Origin: Ovis canadensis | Lineage: Eukaryota > Chordata > Mammalia > Artiodactyla > Bovidae | Reading direction: 5' to 3' | NCBI RefSeq assembly: GCF_042477335.2 | Contig: NC_091262.1 | Coordinates: 68,496,001 to 68,560,000, forward strand | DNA: 64,000 nt | Notes under the pieces: generated by a model | Told to the model about the DNA's origin: nothing | What the model saw: only the letters and a program-made list of their open reading frames with translations | The model's database searches: none | Position numbers and translations under genes: made by a program | Part shown: positions 55,379 through 64,000 of the stretch, in pieces | Layout of the letters: every line of letters starts with the position of its first letter | How positions within the stretch are numbered: position 1 is the first letter of the stretch

Positions 55379-56429
55379 CAGTTCAGTTCAGTCACTCAGT
55401 CGTGTCTGACTCTTTGCAACCCCACGAATAGAAGCACGCCAGGCCTCCTTGTCCATCACCAACCCCCGGAGTTCACCCAAACCCATGTCCGTCGAGTCAG
55501 TGATGCCATCCAGCCATCTCATCCTCTGTCGTCCCCTTCTCCTCCTGCCCCCAATCCCTCCCAACATCAGGGTCTTTTCTAATGAGTCAACTCTTCACAT
55601 GAGGTGGCCAAAGTACTGGAGTTTCAGCTTCAGCATCAGTCCTTCCAGTGAACACCCAGGACTGATCTCCTTTAGAATGGACTGGTTGGATCTCCTTGCA
55701 GTCCAAGGGACTCTCAAGAGTCTTCTCCAACACCACAGTTCAAAAGCATCAATTCTTCGGCACTCAGCTTTCTTCACAGTCCAACTCTCACATCCATACA
55801 TGACCACTGGAAAAACCATAGCCTTGACTAAATGGACCTTTGTTGGCAAAGTAATGTCTCTGCCTTTCAATATACTATCTAGGTTGGTCATAACTTTCCT
55901 TCTGAGGAGTAAGGGTCTTTTAATTTCATGGCTGCAGTCACCATCTGCAGTGATTTTGGAGCCCCCAAAAATAAAGTCTGACACTGTTTCCACTGTTTCC
56001 CCATCTATTTGCCATGAAGTGATGGGACCAGATGCCATGGTCTTAGTTTTCTGAATGTTGAGCTTTACGCCAACTGTTTCACTCTCCTCTTTCACTTTCA
56101 AGAGGCTTTTTAGTTCCTCTTCACTTTCTGCCATAAGGATGGTGTCATCTGCATATCTGAGGTTATTGATACTTCTCCCGGCAATCTTGATTCCAGCTTT
56201 TGCTTCTTCCAGCCCAGCATTTCTCATGATGTACTCTGCATATAAGTTAAATAAACAAGGTGACAATATACAGCCTTGACATACTCCTTTTCCTATTTGG
56301 AACCAGTCTGTTGTTCCATGTCCAGTTCTAACTGTTGCTTCCTGACCTGCATATAGGTTTCTCAAGAGGCAGGTCAGGTGGTCTGGGATTCCCATCTCTT
56401 TCAGAATTTTCCACAGTTTAGTTGTGATC
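55379..56429 (-). mobile_element. BovB LINE in the FANCM-MIS18BP1 gap
   Basis: Antisense BovB about 1.05 kb long, with one nearly continuous 285-codon reverse-transcriptase remnant (55595-56452, - strand) including LRYADD. AACTGAATCCT (55368-55378) and AACTGAATACT (56430-56440) form a 10-of-11 target duplication. Confidence 0.93.
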
Positions 56430-56440
56430 AACTGAATACT

Positions 56441-57997
56441 AATAGCTGTCAAATTCTAGTAGTATGAACTCCAATCTATACTACTTCTTTTGTTATTGTT
56501 GAAATATCAAAGAAGTGATATACTGGAGTTGGAAAATTTCAGTATAGGTTGAGCTATCAAATGCAGGCTGTCATTGTGACCCATTACATTGCATCTGTGA
56601 TGCTACTAATATTTTAAGATGGTTCCGTATTATTACCTGCAACATGAGTCCCTTCCTTCTAGTCAGTGTACTGCTAAAGCAGTCTTTAATTATGGATATA
56701 TGTTTTCCCCACTTAAGGTCCTTTTTTCTGTTTGCCTTATTTTTATCTCCTATTACACATTGTTGGGGAGTTGAATCAACCTGACAGCAGAGGGTTTCAC
56801 TTAAGACTGGGCATGGACTTCAAAGCTGATCTAATTCAGATTGATTTTCTCTTTCCTATCAGACGATGAAAGTCAGACACAGAAGCAAGTAGCTTACTCA
56901 AGTATAGACTGGGAAATCCAGAACAGGAGCCCAAGAACTAGATCGTTTTCTTTCACTAAAAAATCTGCTCTGATCGTGAACTTAGCTCCTTTGGGACAGT
57001 GTAAATTCTGAATTCTTCTAAAGCAGTTATCTCTTCTTTCTGCTGTTCAGTAATTTTGTCAAATTTTTCCTTTACAGAGAGTAAAGGAAGTGATATAAAT
57101 TATTGGCTGATGTGCAGTTTTCATTCTCTCTCTCAGGTCCAGTTCATCCCTTAGTATCTCACTGTGCTGTGGTGGAGTGGACTTGCTGAGCATTTCTCCC
57201 TAGTGAGCATGATTCTTAGCTTTGTCGGGTAGGAGGAAAGGGGCTTCTCTTTGATTCCAGTGTGCTGTGTTGCTGCTTCTCACGCTACGTGGTACCAGCG
57301 GCTGTGTTGGGTATGGCCGTCTGGTGGAACTTTGTGCCCCAGCTACACCAGAAGCACGCAGCCCCCTCAGCAACCTCACGTTGCCGTGGACTGATGGCTT
57401 CCCTACAGCCTCTCTCATGCAGACACCAGTGTCCTCAGATTCTGTGTGTGCACGCTGAAGACAGTGTTTCATAAACTGACATGGTTTGAGGGACATAACT
57501 TAGAGGATTTCATTTACTTATGCTTGCTGTGTAGAGACGTCTATCCGTTTTTAAACTGCAACAGCCTCTTTCTGTATTCCCACAGGTTGCACTTATCAAT
57601 CCTATGGTTTATCAATCCATCTTGTCTGCCTTTGAGCCCTTTGAAAGTCTTTCTCTTCTGATTTTAAGTCTCCTTTGGATGTTACCTTAAACCTTACTAG
57701 TTTATCTAATGACCCAATGAAAAGAAATGGGAATATCCTGGTACCTGGCAGGTGGGATAAACAGAGACTTGATAAGTCACAGAGAATATGGGGAGGGGGG
57801 TACATTGTAGTTGATGTCAAGTGTATGCTATTTCAAAATACCCTTTTTGTTTCCTATTATAGAATTGAACTACCTTCAAATTCTGAAACCACTATCCGTT
57901 AATATCAAACAGCACATTATTACACCAAACATTTGCAACTTGAAGTTCTACAGTAGTTTTTTTAGAGCTACTCCAACATAACCCTTTCATTTTTTTC
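56441..57997. other. Intergenic stretch between FANCM and MIS18BP1
   Basis: About 1.5 kb with no assigned element. 57240-57460 is locally GC-richer with short ORFs on both strands that lack codon or homology support. Confidence 0.5.
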
Positions 57998-58168
57998 ATG
58001 CTGCTGCTGCTAAGTCGCTTCAGTTGTGTCCGACTCTGTGCAACCCCATAGACGGCAGCCCACCAGGCTCCCCCATCCCTGGGATTCTCTAGGCAAGAAC
58101 ACTGGAGTGGGTTGCCATTTCCTTCTCCAATGCATGAAAGTGAAAAGTCAGAGTGAAGTCGCTCAGTC
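57998..58168 (-). mobile_element. BOV-A2 SINE, truncated
   Basis: Antisense: gctgctgctgctaagtcgc.. one full unit, then the linker and start of the second (gaagtcgctcagtc). Lies about 260 bp beyond the estimated MIS18BP1 end. Confidence 0.9.
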
Positions 58169-58429
58169 CTTCACTGCAAATATATATGTGGCAGAAACTA
58201 TCATGGTAGTTTAAAGGAGAATGATCTCATTTTACCTGCACTATTCTTTTTAAATCTTGTGTTTCTGTGAATTCTATAGTTCTTTAGTAGCTGATCATTA
58301 CTGAGTAAATGCTTAGGAAACAAAGTATTTTTTCCATAAGTTCTGATATTTTTCAAGGAAAGAGCTGAACCATTAACCAAAAAGGTCATTTTTTTCTATG
58401 ATCCAGCAGTTAGAAAAACCAACCAAAAT

Positions 58430-59129
58430 ACGAATATTATAAAAACTAACTTTATTTGAACAACCTAACTGGAGAGAAAGAGTGAGTGATGTACTATAAA
58501 CAGAGGGAAAAAAATTTCCATGTCAAATTTAAAACATAATGGCAGAATATGCTAAAAGATGTTTATTTCCAAAGAAGCTGTCCAAAAGGAAAACAGTGTT
58601 TATTATGACGTGACATAGTAACTTCACTTCTTACAGTAGTAGATCTGTAACATGAATGTTGTCTAATCCAGTCTTTTAAATACTGAGACCAAATTTTTGC
58701 TATGTCTGCTTAAAAATACAACAAAATGTTTTCTCATTCTACTTAATAAAAATACTTAAAAGCAATAAATGAAATTTACATAGGTTTCACGGATGTGCCA
58801 ATCACAAGCTTTAAGAAAAACAATCAGGAGAAAGCTTGTCAAAAGGTTTAAACAACATGTAATTAAAACATTACATCTGACTTGTATACCAAGTGGTGAC
58901 AAATGCTAACCTAAGGTTTTCATTTTCTTAAATGTTTAAAAAAAAAAAATAACAACACCTGTATGGAACATGATTTTCTTAAACAGACTAAGATGCTTTT
59001 GAGAGACATAAAACATGAAACCTTTGAAAAAGAGTGTGCAGTTTCTATAAAGAAAATATACATCAGATGAAGACACAAATACACTGTCTGCTTCTTGATA
59101 AACATCCTGGACATGTTCTCTTATTTATA
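58430..59129 (-). other. MIS18BP1: MIS18BP1 3' UTR (estimated extent)
   Basis: AT-rich sequence after the MIS18BP1 stop with no mobile-element signature, consistent with a 3' UTR of about 0.7 kb. - strand AATAAA hexamers occur at 58562-58567 and 58451-58456; the latter is the likeliest terminal signal. Confidence 0.6.
58451..58456 (-). terminator. MIS18BP1: MIS18BP1 candidate distal poly(A) signal
   Basis: AATAAA on the - strand (TTTATT on +), about 675 nt after the stop. An upstream alternative is at 58562-58567. Confidence 0.5.
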
Positions 59130-59233
59130 CTATGCAGAATCAGAACTTGAAAAATAATAATCGTTCTCTTCTTCATCTAAAGACTCCATAGCCTTTGTGA
59201 AAAGTTTTCCAATACCAGAGTTCTCTGCTAATT
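59130..59233 (-). CDS. MIS18BP1: MIS18BP1 last coding exon
   Basis: 104 nt, - strand acceptor ttacag. It completes a Glu codon, then LAENSGIGKLFTKAMESLDE.., ending DSA and TAG at 59132-59130. Acidic C-terminus. Confidence 0.93.
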
Positions 59234-62200
59234 CTGTAACGAGAAGTTTAATAAAAAAGATTAATATATTTCTAAAAGCAATTTCAAGGAAATTGAAAAT
59301 AACTATAGGAAACAAATTGATAGGTCTGCCCACTTGAGAACAGTTAATTTTAATACTGTATTAATAAATAGACTACTCTATAGTAGAACAGAGCTACAAA
59401 AGAAAAGTATATTACCTTTGTTAAATGGTGTTTTCCTTCTTGATGGTGGAGTTGAAAAATCAGTTTCAATCTACAAGAGAGTTCATATTAGCTAAGTGAA
59501 AAAATTTCCAAAACCACAGTTTTCTGCTAATTAACCTCCTGTGAAGCCTGCTTCAAACGTAGACAAAGTTCAGCATGCTTTATCCCAAAGGAAATATTAC
59601 AAACTAATGCTGTAATGGTTAAAGGACAGCACCTGAAAGTTGCCAAAATCAACTGAATACTTATTCCATTCCATAACACTAGCAAAATTTGAGTTCTCTG
59701 TACTTTAAATTCCTGGCTAAAATAGTAATTCGACATATATGACAAGCTTCAAGTATATAATGCATGCTTATGAACACCGTACCTTTTAAACCATTGGCCA
59801 TGGCTATCTTTAAAAAATGAAAAGGAATAGGATGGAAAAGAAAATATGACAGCACAGGCCAGACAGAAGTGGCAAGATATAATCAAAGTCCTGATAGGAA
59901 AATCTGCAAACTAGGATATTCTACCCAGCAAGGATATAATTCAGAATAGAAGGAGAGAGAAAGAATTTCACAGACAAGCAAAAACTGAAACACTACAGCA
60001 ATGCTAAACCTATCCTAAAGGAAATATTGAAAGTTCTTTTCCAAACAGAAAAGTCAGAATCTACAGGAAAGAGAAAATCACAACTGGAAAGTAAATAAGC
60101 CAGGACACAGATTTTTTAAAAAAATGAAAAAAATTCATTAAAGCAATGATAACCACAATAAACAGCAAAAGGATGAATATGAAGATATAAAAGAGGACAT
60201 CCAAATCATAAAATGTAGGTGAGGAAAGTAAGAAAATGTACATTTTTTCCTGCAGAATATGTTTGAGCCTATATTACTACCAGTCTAAACCAAGTAGACG
60301 GAGAAGGCAATGGCACCCCACTCCAGTACTCTTGCCTGGAAAATCCATGGATGGAGGAGCCTGGTGGGCTGCAGTCCATGGGGTCGCTAAGAGTCGGACA
60401 TGACTGAGCGACTTCACTTTCACTTTTCACTTTCATGCCTTGGAGAAGGAAATGGTAACCCACTCCAGTATTCTTGCCTGGAGAATCCCAGGGACGGGGG
60501 AGCCTGGTGGGCTGCCGTCTATGGGGTCAGAGTTGGACACGACTGAAGCGACTTAGCAGCAGCAAACCAAGTGGATACAGGAAGGAGTTAATACATTTGA
60601 AAAACAAGGTAACCACAAAGCAAAAACATGCAACAGAGTCATAAAAACTAACGAGAGAACACAAACATACTATGAAAGAAAACCATCAGACTACAAAAGG
60701 GAAAACAAAATGGACAAATAAAGTACAAAATCAACAGGTAAATAAGGCTTAAAATGGTAATCAATATATCTATCAATAATTACCTTTAATGTAAATGCAC
60801 TAACCGTTCCAGTCAAAAAACAAGTGCACCCGCGCTGATTCATGTCAATGTATGGCAGAAGCCATCACAATATTGTAATTTTTCTCCAATTAAAATAAAT
60901 AATTTTTAAAAACAGAGTGGCAGATTGGATGAAAAAGGAACCTACAGCATGCTGCCTACAGGAGGACAGACTTTAGGGCACATAGGACATTTCATGAAAT
61001 GGAAATGTGAAGAGGGGGAGCGATACTCTTATCAGACAAAGTAGACTTTAAAACAAAGGCTATAAAGAAAGATAAAGAAGGCAAGCTACTAGAGCTATTG
61101 TAATGACAAAAGGATCACTACAATACAAGAGGATATTACAGTCATCAACACATATGCACCCAATAGAGGAGCATCCAGATGCATAAAACATACTAATAGA
61201 GCAGAGACATCCCTTTGCTGACAAAGATCCATATAATCAAAGCTATGGTTTTTCCAGTAGTCAGGTATGGATGTGAGAGTTGGACGATAAATAAGGCTGA
61301 GTGCCGAAGAATTGATGCTTTTGAACTGTGGGCTGGAGAGACTCTTGAGAGTCCCTTGGACAGCAAGATGAAACCAGTCAATCCTAAAGGAAATCAACCC
61401 TGATTATTCATTGGAAGGACTGATGCTGAAGCTGAAGCTCCAATATTTTGTCACCTGATGCAAAGAACTGACTCATTGGAAAGGGCCCTGATGCTGGGAA
61501 AGATTGAGGACAGGAGCAGAAGGGGGCGACAGAAGATGAGATGGTTGGATGGCATCACCGACTTAATGGACTTGAGTTAGAGCAAACCCTGGGGGACAGT
61601 GAAGGGCAGGGAGGCCTGGCGTGCTGCAGTCCATGGGGCTGCAGAATCGGACACGACTTAGCGAGTGAACAACAGACATAAAGAGAAAACTGACGGGAAT
61701 ACAATGATAGGAGGAGACTTTAACACCCCGCTTAAATCAATGGACACATCTTCAACACAGAAAATCAACAAGGCAGTGGAGATCCTAAATGATATGATGA
61801 TATCATGATCCCCACATCATATGTTAATGAGACTGGAAAGCTCAAGTAGCTTGCCTTGTCATAAACCTGGTATGGAGTCAGACTTTGAAATCAGAACTTT
61901 TAATACTAAACCCTTTGCTCTATCCTGACCTAGTGGCTATAAATGAAGCCAAAATTTGATTCCTGTAAGGAATGTGGAGTTGGAAAAAGGGACTCAGGAA
62001 ACACTGAGAGGGAGTTTGCCCACATTTTCAATTGCAGAGTAGAAGTTTTTTTGAAGAATTCAGTCTCCAGGCTGATCTTAAACCAAGGTTCCCAGAGGTA
62101 TCTACCATTTCCTGTGGACAAATAAAGCCTATAAAGATTAGATCTGGTTAGCTAATCCCAAAGTTTCAGTTTAGAGACTCTGAGAGGAACTATACTCTAG

Positions 62201-63236
62201 CAGGTGTGCTATATAAATACTTCAACAAGGGTGAGGGGGAAAAAAAAGATGGCCGTAACCTGGCTTGAAGGAATACGCCCTCAGGGAATGAAGCAGTCTC
62301 CTTTTACCCCATACGTTATCATTCTCTAAGACTGGCTGTTTACTTTGAGGGAATCTGAAGTGAATTAGCTTTTCCTGAATACTTAGTTTTATCTGGATAT
62401 AAATTATTCAAATTAAATGAGAAATGAAAATTTAGATCACTCAAAGGCAATATTGAGTTAACATTTTTCTGTAATTAGATTTCAAATATTGAAATACCTA
62501 CAATACATACATACACATGTCAAATCAAGTAGCTGAATCTGAAAAATTTTGAAATCTAGAGTATCTAATGAAATTTCTTATTCCATGACAATCATAACTC
62601 AATCAGTATGGATTATTCCCCAATCACTGAATAGATATTACGCTTCTGTGTCTTGCCTGAAATGTCCTTCTCTAACCTATATTTCTCCCACCCTGCCTGA
62701 CTCCTCAAATGAAAATTCTCACCTTACTCAAATGCTCCAGTCTATGAACTGCCATCTATAATCCTATAGCACTTACATGCTTACCTCACTCATAGCCTCA
62801 TACTCTAATTTACTTATATTAGGCTATAAGCAACGTGAAGGCAGGGGTTATTACATAACTTATAACTCCAGCAATTTGCGAGGTATTATAGTTGTTCAAC
62901 AGATGCAAGCATGCTCAGTCATTTCAGTCGAGTCCAACTCTTTGCAACCCCAATGGACCATAGCCCGCCAGGCTCCTCTGTCCATGGATTGATTCTCCAG
63001 GCAAGAATACTGGAGTGGGTTGCCATGCCCTCCTCCAGGGGATCTTCCCGACCCAGGGATCTAACGTACGTCTCCTGTGTTTCCTGCATTGCAGGCAGAT
63101 TCTTTACCGCTTAGGTACTGGGAAGCCCCGACAAAGAAAAATACTTACCGTCTTTTTCTTGATATTGCCCCAGGTAGTGCCACCTTTACTTTTATGGGCT
63201 TTTTGCATACGAAAAACATATTTATCACAATCATTC
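59130..63236 (-). CDS. MIS18BP1: MIS18BP1, Mis18-binding protein 1 (partial, last three coding exons)
   Basis: MIS18BP1 (KNL2/M18BP1) recruits the Mis18 complex and the CENP-A chaperone to centromeres after mitosis. Three - strand exons join in frame: 63236-63149 (one base finishing a codon plus 29 codons), 59470-59416 (18 codons plus 1 nt) and 59233-59130 (to TAG). The 82 residues include NDCDKYVFRMQKAHKSK, WGNIKKKT, STPPSRRKTPFNK, ENSGIGKLFTKAMESLDEEE and a C-terminal DYYFSSSDSA, which I recognise as the MIS18BP1 C-terminus. The location agrees: in human this gene lies tail to tail with FANCM. SANTA and SANT/Myb domains are upstream, outside the window. Confidence 0.93.
59416..59470 (-). 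CDS. MIS18BP1: MIS18BP1 penultimate exon
   Basis: 55 nt, - strand acceptor cttgtag, donor gtaata. It encodes IETDFSTPPSRRKTPFNK plus one base. The STPPSRR stretch resembles a Cdk-type phosphorylation site (S/T-P near basic residues; inference). Confidence 0.92.
60299..60563 (+). mobile_element. BOV-A2 SINE dimer
   Basis: Sense dimer (ggagaaggcaatggcacccc.. cgacttagcagcagc). Target duplication AAACCAAGTAGA (60287-60298) against AAACCAAGTGGA (60564-60575). Confidence 0.93.
60827..60912 (+). mobile_element. Ruminant L1 3' tail fragment
   Basis: gattcatgtcaatgtatggc, acaatattgtaat, ctccaattaaaataaat: the end of the ruminant L1. Confidence 0.82.
61195..61670 (+). mobile_element. BovB LINE 3' end inserted in L1
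   Basis: Sense BovB from agcagagacatccctttgctg to gaatcggacacgacttagcg. Reverse-transcriptase C-terminal remnant at 61215-61403. Confidence 0.88.
62620..62890 (-). repeat. L2/MIR-like ancient repeat
   Basis: tgcctgaaatgtccttctct, aagcaacgtgaaggcaggg: typical antisense L2 3' text. Confidence 0.5.
62908..63129 (-). mobile_element. Bov-tA SINE next to a MIS18BP1 splice donor
   Basis: Antisense copy: tcatttcagtcgagtccaac.., ccgacccagggatctaac, with a 9-10 bp extra stretch (tgtgtttcc) before gcattgcaggcagattc, ending gggaagcccc. No clear target duplication. Confidence 0.88.
63149..63236 (-). CDS. MIS18BP1: MIS18BP1 third-from-last exon
   Basis: 88 nt. Reading the - strand, the acceptor is aaacag before 63236 and the donor gtaagt begins at 63148. 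It encodes NDCDKYVFRM.. to NIKKKT and ends in phase 0. A Bov-tA SINE ends about 20 bp beyond the donor. Confidence 0.92.
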
Positions 63237-63365
63237 CTGTTTAAATATAAAGTAATTTCAAATCAACATTAATCACCATACTTTAATCCACAGATTGAAC
63301 AGCAATTGACAAAATTAATTTAAAATGTTTCCGTACGTTAAAAGTATATTTTATGTTCCATTTTA

Positions 63366-63455
63366 ACACGCGTATACCCGTGGCGGATTCATGTTGATGT
63401 ATGGCAAAACCAATACAATATTGTAAAGTGATTAACCTCCAATTAAAATTAAAAA
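63366..63455 (+). mobile_element. Ruminant L1 3' tail fragment
   Basis: cgtatacccgtggcggattc, aaccaatacaatattgtaaa, acctccaattaaaatt: the end of the ruminant L1, in the next MIS18BP1 intron. Confidence 0.85.
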
Positions 63456-64000
63456 GACAATCGTGTACCAATGGAGATGGACAAAATGCTTCAACCCTGC
63501 AAGACTGTTCTGAAAAATGATGGTTTACTCATTGTCCATTGTCCCATCTGTTCTTCCCAGTCTCTATCTTGCTGCCTGTCTTTTCTAAAACTCACTAAGA
63601 CATCTTGTCCATTGATTCCCTTTTGTTATACCTTTTACTCCTTTCTCTTGTTCATGTCTTCCTTCCCTATCCAGGTTGAATCTTAAAAGTTATCACTTTA
63701 AGGATATGCATGTGATGAAAACTCTCCGTTAATTTATGCCTTCCAACTGTGTTGAGATTCAGTTTGGCTCATAAGCCTTTTATTTCTACATCGTTACATG
63801 TTTTTTATACCAACTAAGACTTTAAAAAAAAATTTTTTTTAACCTTACCTCTTTTCCCTTCTCATCCTTAGCAAATACACCTACCTGACTCATAATTTAC
63901 AGATGAAAACTGAAGCTACATAGAACGTTGTTCTTAGTTTCCCCAACAATTACTCAGGACAGATTTTCTCTCTAGGCGTCAAGTTCCTTTATGATTGACT
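63456..64000. other. MIS18BP1: MIS18BP1 intron at the window edge
   Basis: No exon recognised. The codon split at 63236 shows the gene continues upstream past 64000. Confidence 0.6.

Larger units (their letters stand above)
59810..61800 (+). mobile_element. L1 LINE 5'/internal fragments, multiply interrupted
   Basis: ctaggatattctacccagca, cacagacaagcaaaaactg (ORF1-side text), later catatgcacccaatagagg and ataggaggagactttaacacc (endonuclease region, IGGDFNTP). Interrupted by the BOV-A2 at 60299, an L1 tail at 60827 and the BovB at 61195. Confidence 0.75.
59471..63148 (-). other. MIS18BP1: MIS18BP1 intron between its third-from-last and penultimate exons
   Basis: 3.68 kb holding L1 pieces, a BOV-A2, a BovB tail and a Bov-tA. 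61800-62610 and 59480-59800 show no recognised repeat. 62620-62890 is L2/MIR-like. Confidence 0.8.

Noticed and set aside
55595..56452. 285-codon - strand ORF between FANCM and MIS18BP1 as an intergenic gene
   Set aside because: BovB reverse-transcriptase remnant flanked by an 11-bp target duplication; no promoter or intact N-terminus.
57267..57474. 63- and 70-codon ORFs in the intergenic region
   Set aside because: Overlapping frames on both strands, no homology recognised, no splice or poly(A) context.
63849..63880. 32-nt putative extra MIS18BP1 exon on the - strand with a good GTAAGG donor
   Set aside because: Phase fits, but the residues do not match what I recall before NDCDKY, and such a short exon lacks support. 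The true upstream exon is probably beyond 64000.

Overview
This is a mammalian nuclear DNA window from a ruminant, most likely a bovid such as cattle. The species call rests on the repeats: about ten BovB (RTE-clade LINE) insertions, BOV-A2 and Bov-tA SINEs with tRNA-Glu-like heads, cetartiodactyl CHR SINEs and ruminant-type L1 tails. There is no bacterial-style gene layout. Coding DNA is confined to short exons with GT-AG borders in an AT-rich intronic background.

Two genes lie tail to tail. FANCM, the Fanconi anaemia group M DNA translocase, runs on the + strand from 1148 to 54915. I could place 21 exons, which match exons 3-23 by conventional human numbering. They sum to 5,433 nt (1,810 codons plus stop) with every splice phase compatible. 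The first two exons, carrying Walker A and DEAH, lie upstream of the window. From 5' to 3' the exons encode the end of helicase lobe 1 (motif III), the insert domain, helicase lobe 2 (motifs IV-VI), a long disordered scaffold (giant exon 14 with the MM1 and MM2 partner-binding segments), acidic linkers, and the C-terminal ERCC4 nuclease-like plus tandem helix-hairpin-helix module that pairs with FAAP24. MIS18BP1, a centromere licensing factor, runs on the - strand. Its last three coding exons are at 63149-63236, 59416-59470 and 59130-59233, with a 3' UTR reaching about 58430. About 3.2 kb separates the two poly(A) regions.

Region by region: 1-4145, end of intron 2 and intron 3 (L1 tail, old repeats, AT microsatellite). 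4146-14725, exons 4-9 with CHR, MER5A-like and BOV elements. 14726-21254, intron 9, dominated by two BovB copies, one with a 5' inversion and perfect target-site duplications. 21255-23400, exons 10-11. 23401-29233, intron 11 with a compound BovB that looks like a 3' transduction. 29234-30588, exons 12-13. 30589-35359, intron 13 with a BovB nested in a BovB. 35360-37271, giant exon 14. 37272-41954, intron 14 (trimeric BOV-A2, antisense BovB). 41955-54915, exons 15-23. 54916-58430, FANCM 3' UTR and intergenic DNA with an antisense BovB. 58430-64000, the MIS18BP1 3' end, with an L1/BovB/SINE patchwork in its intron.

I found no new gene system. The most interesting signals are: (1) a FANCM nuclease-like domain that keeps most of the ERCC4 catalytic signature; (2) alternating BovB orientation that brackets exons 9, 10-11, 12-13 and 14 with inverted repeats, a layout favourable to circular RNA or exon skipping; (3) mobile-element structures with readable histories, namely twin priming, tandem-BovB transduction, nesting and a trimeric SINE.
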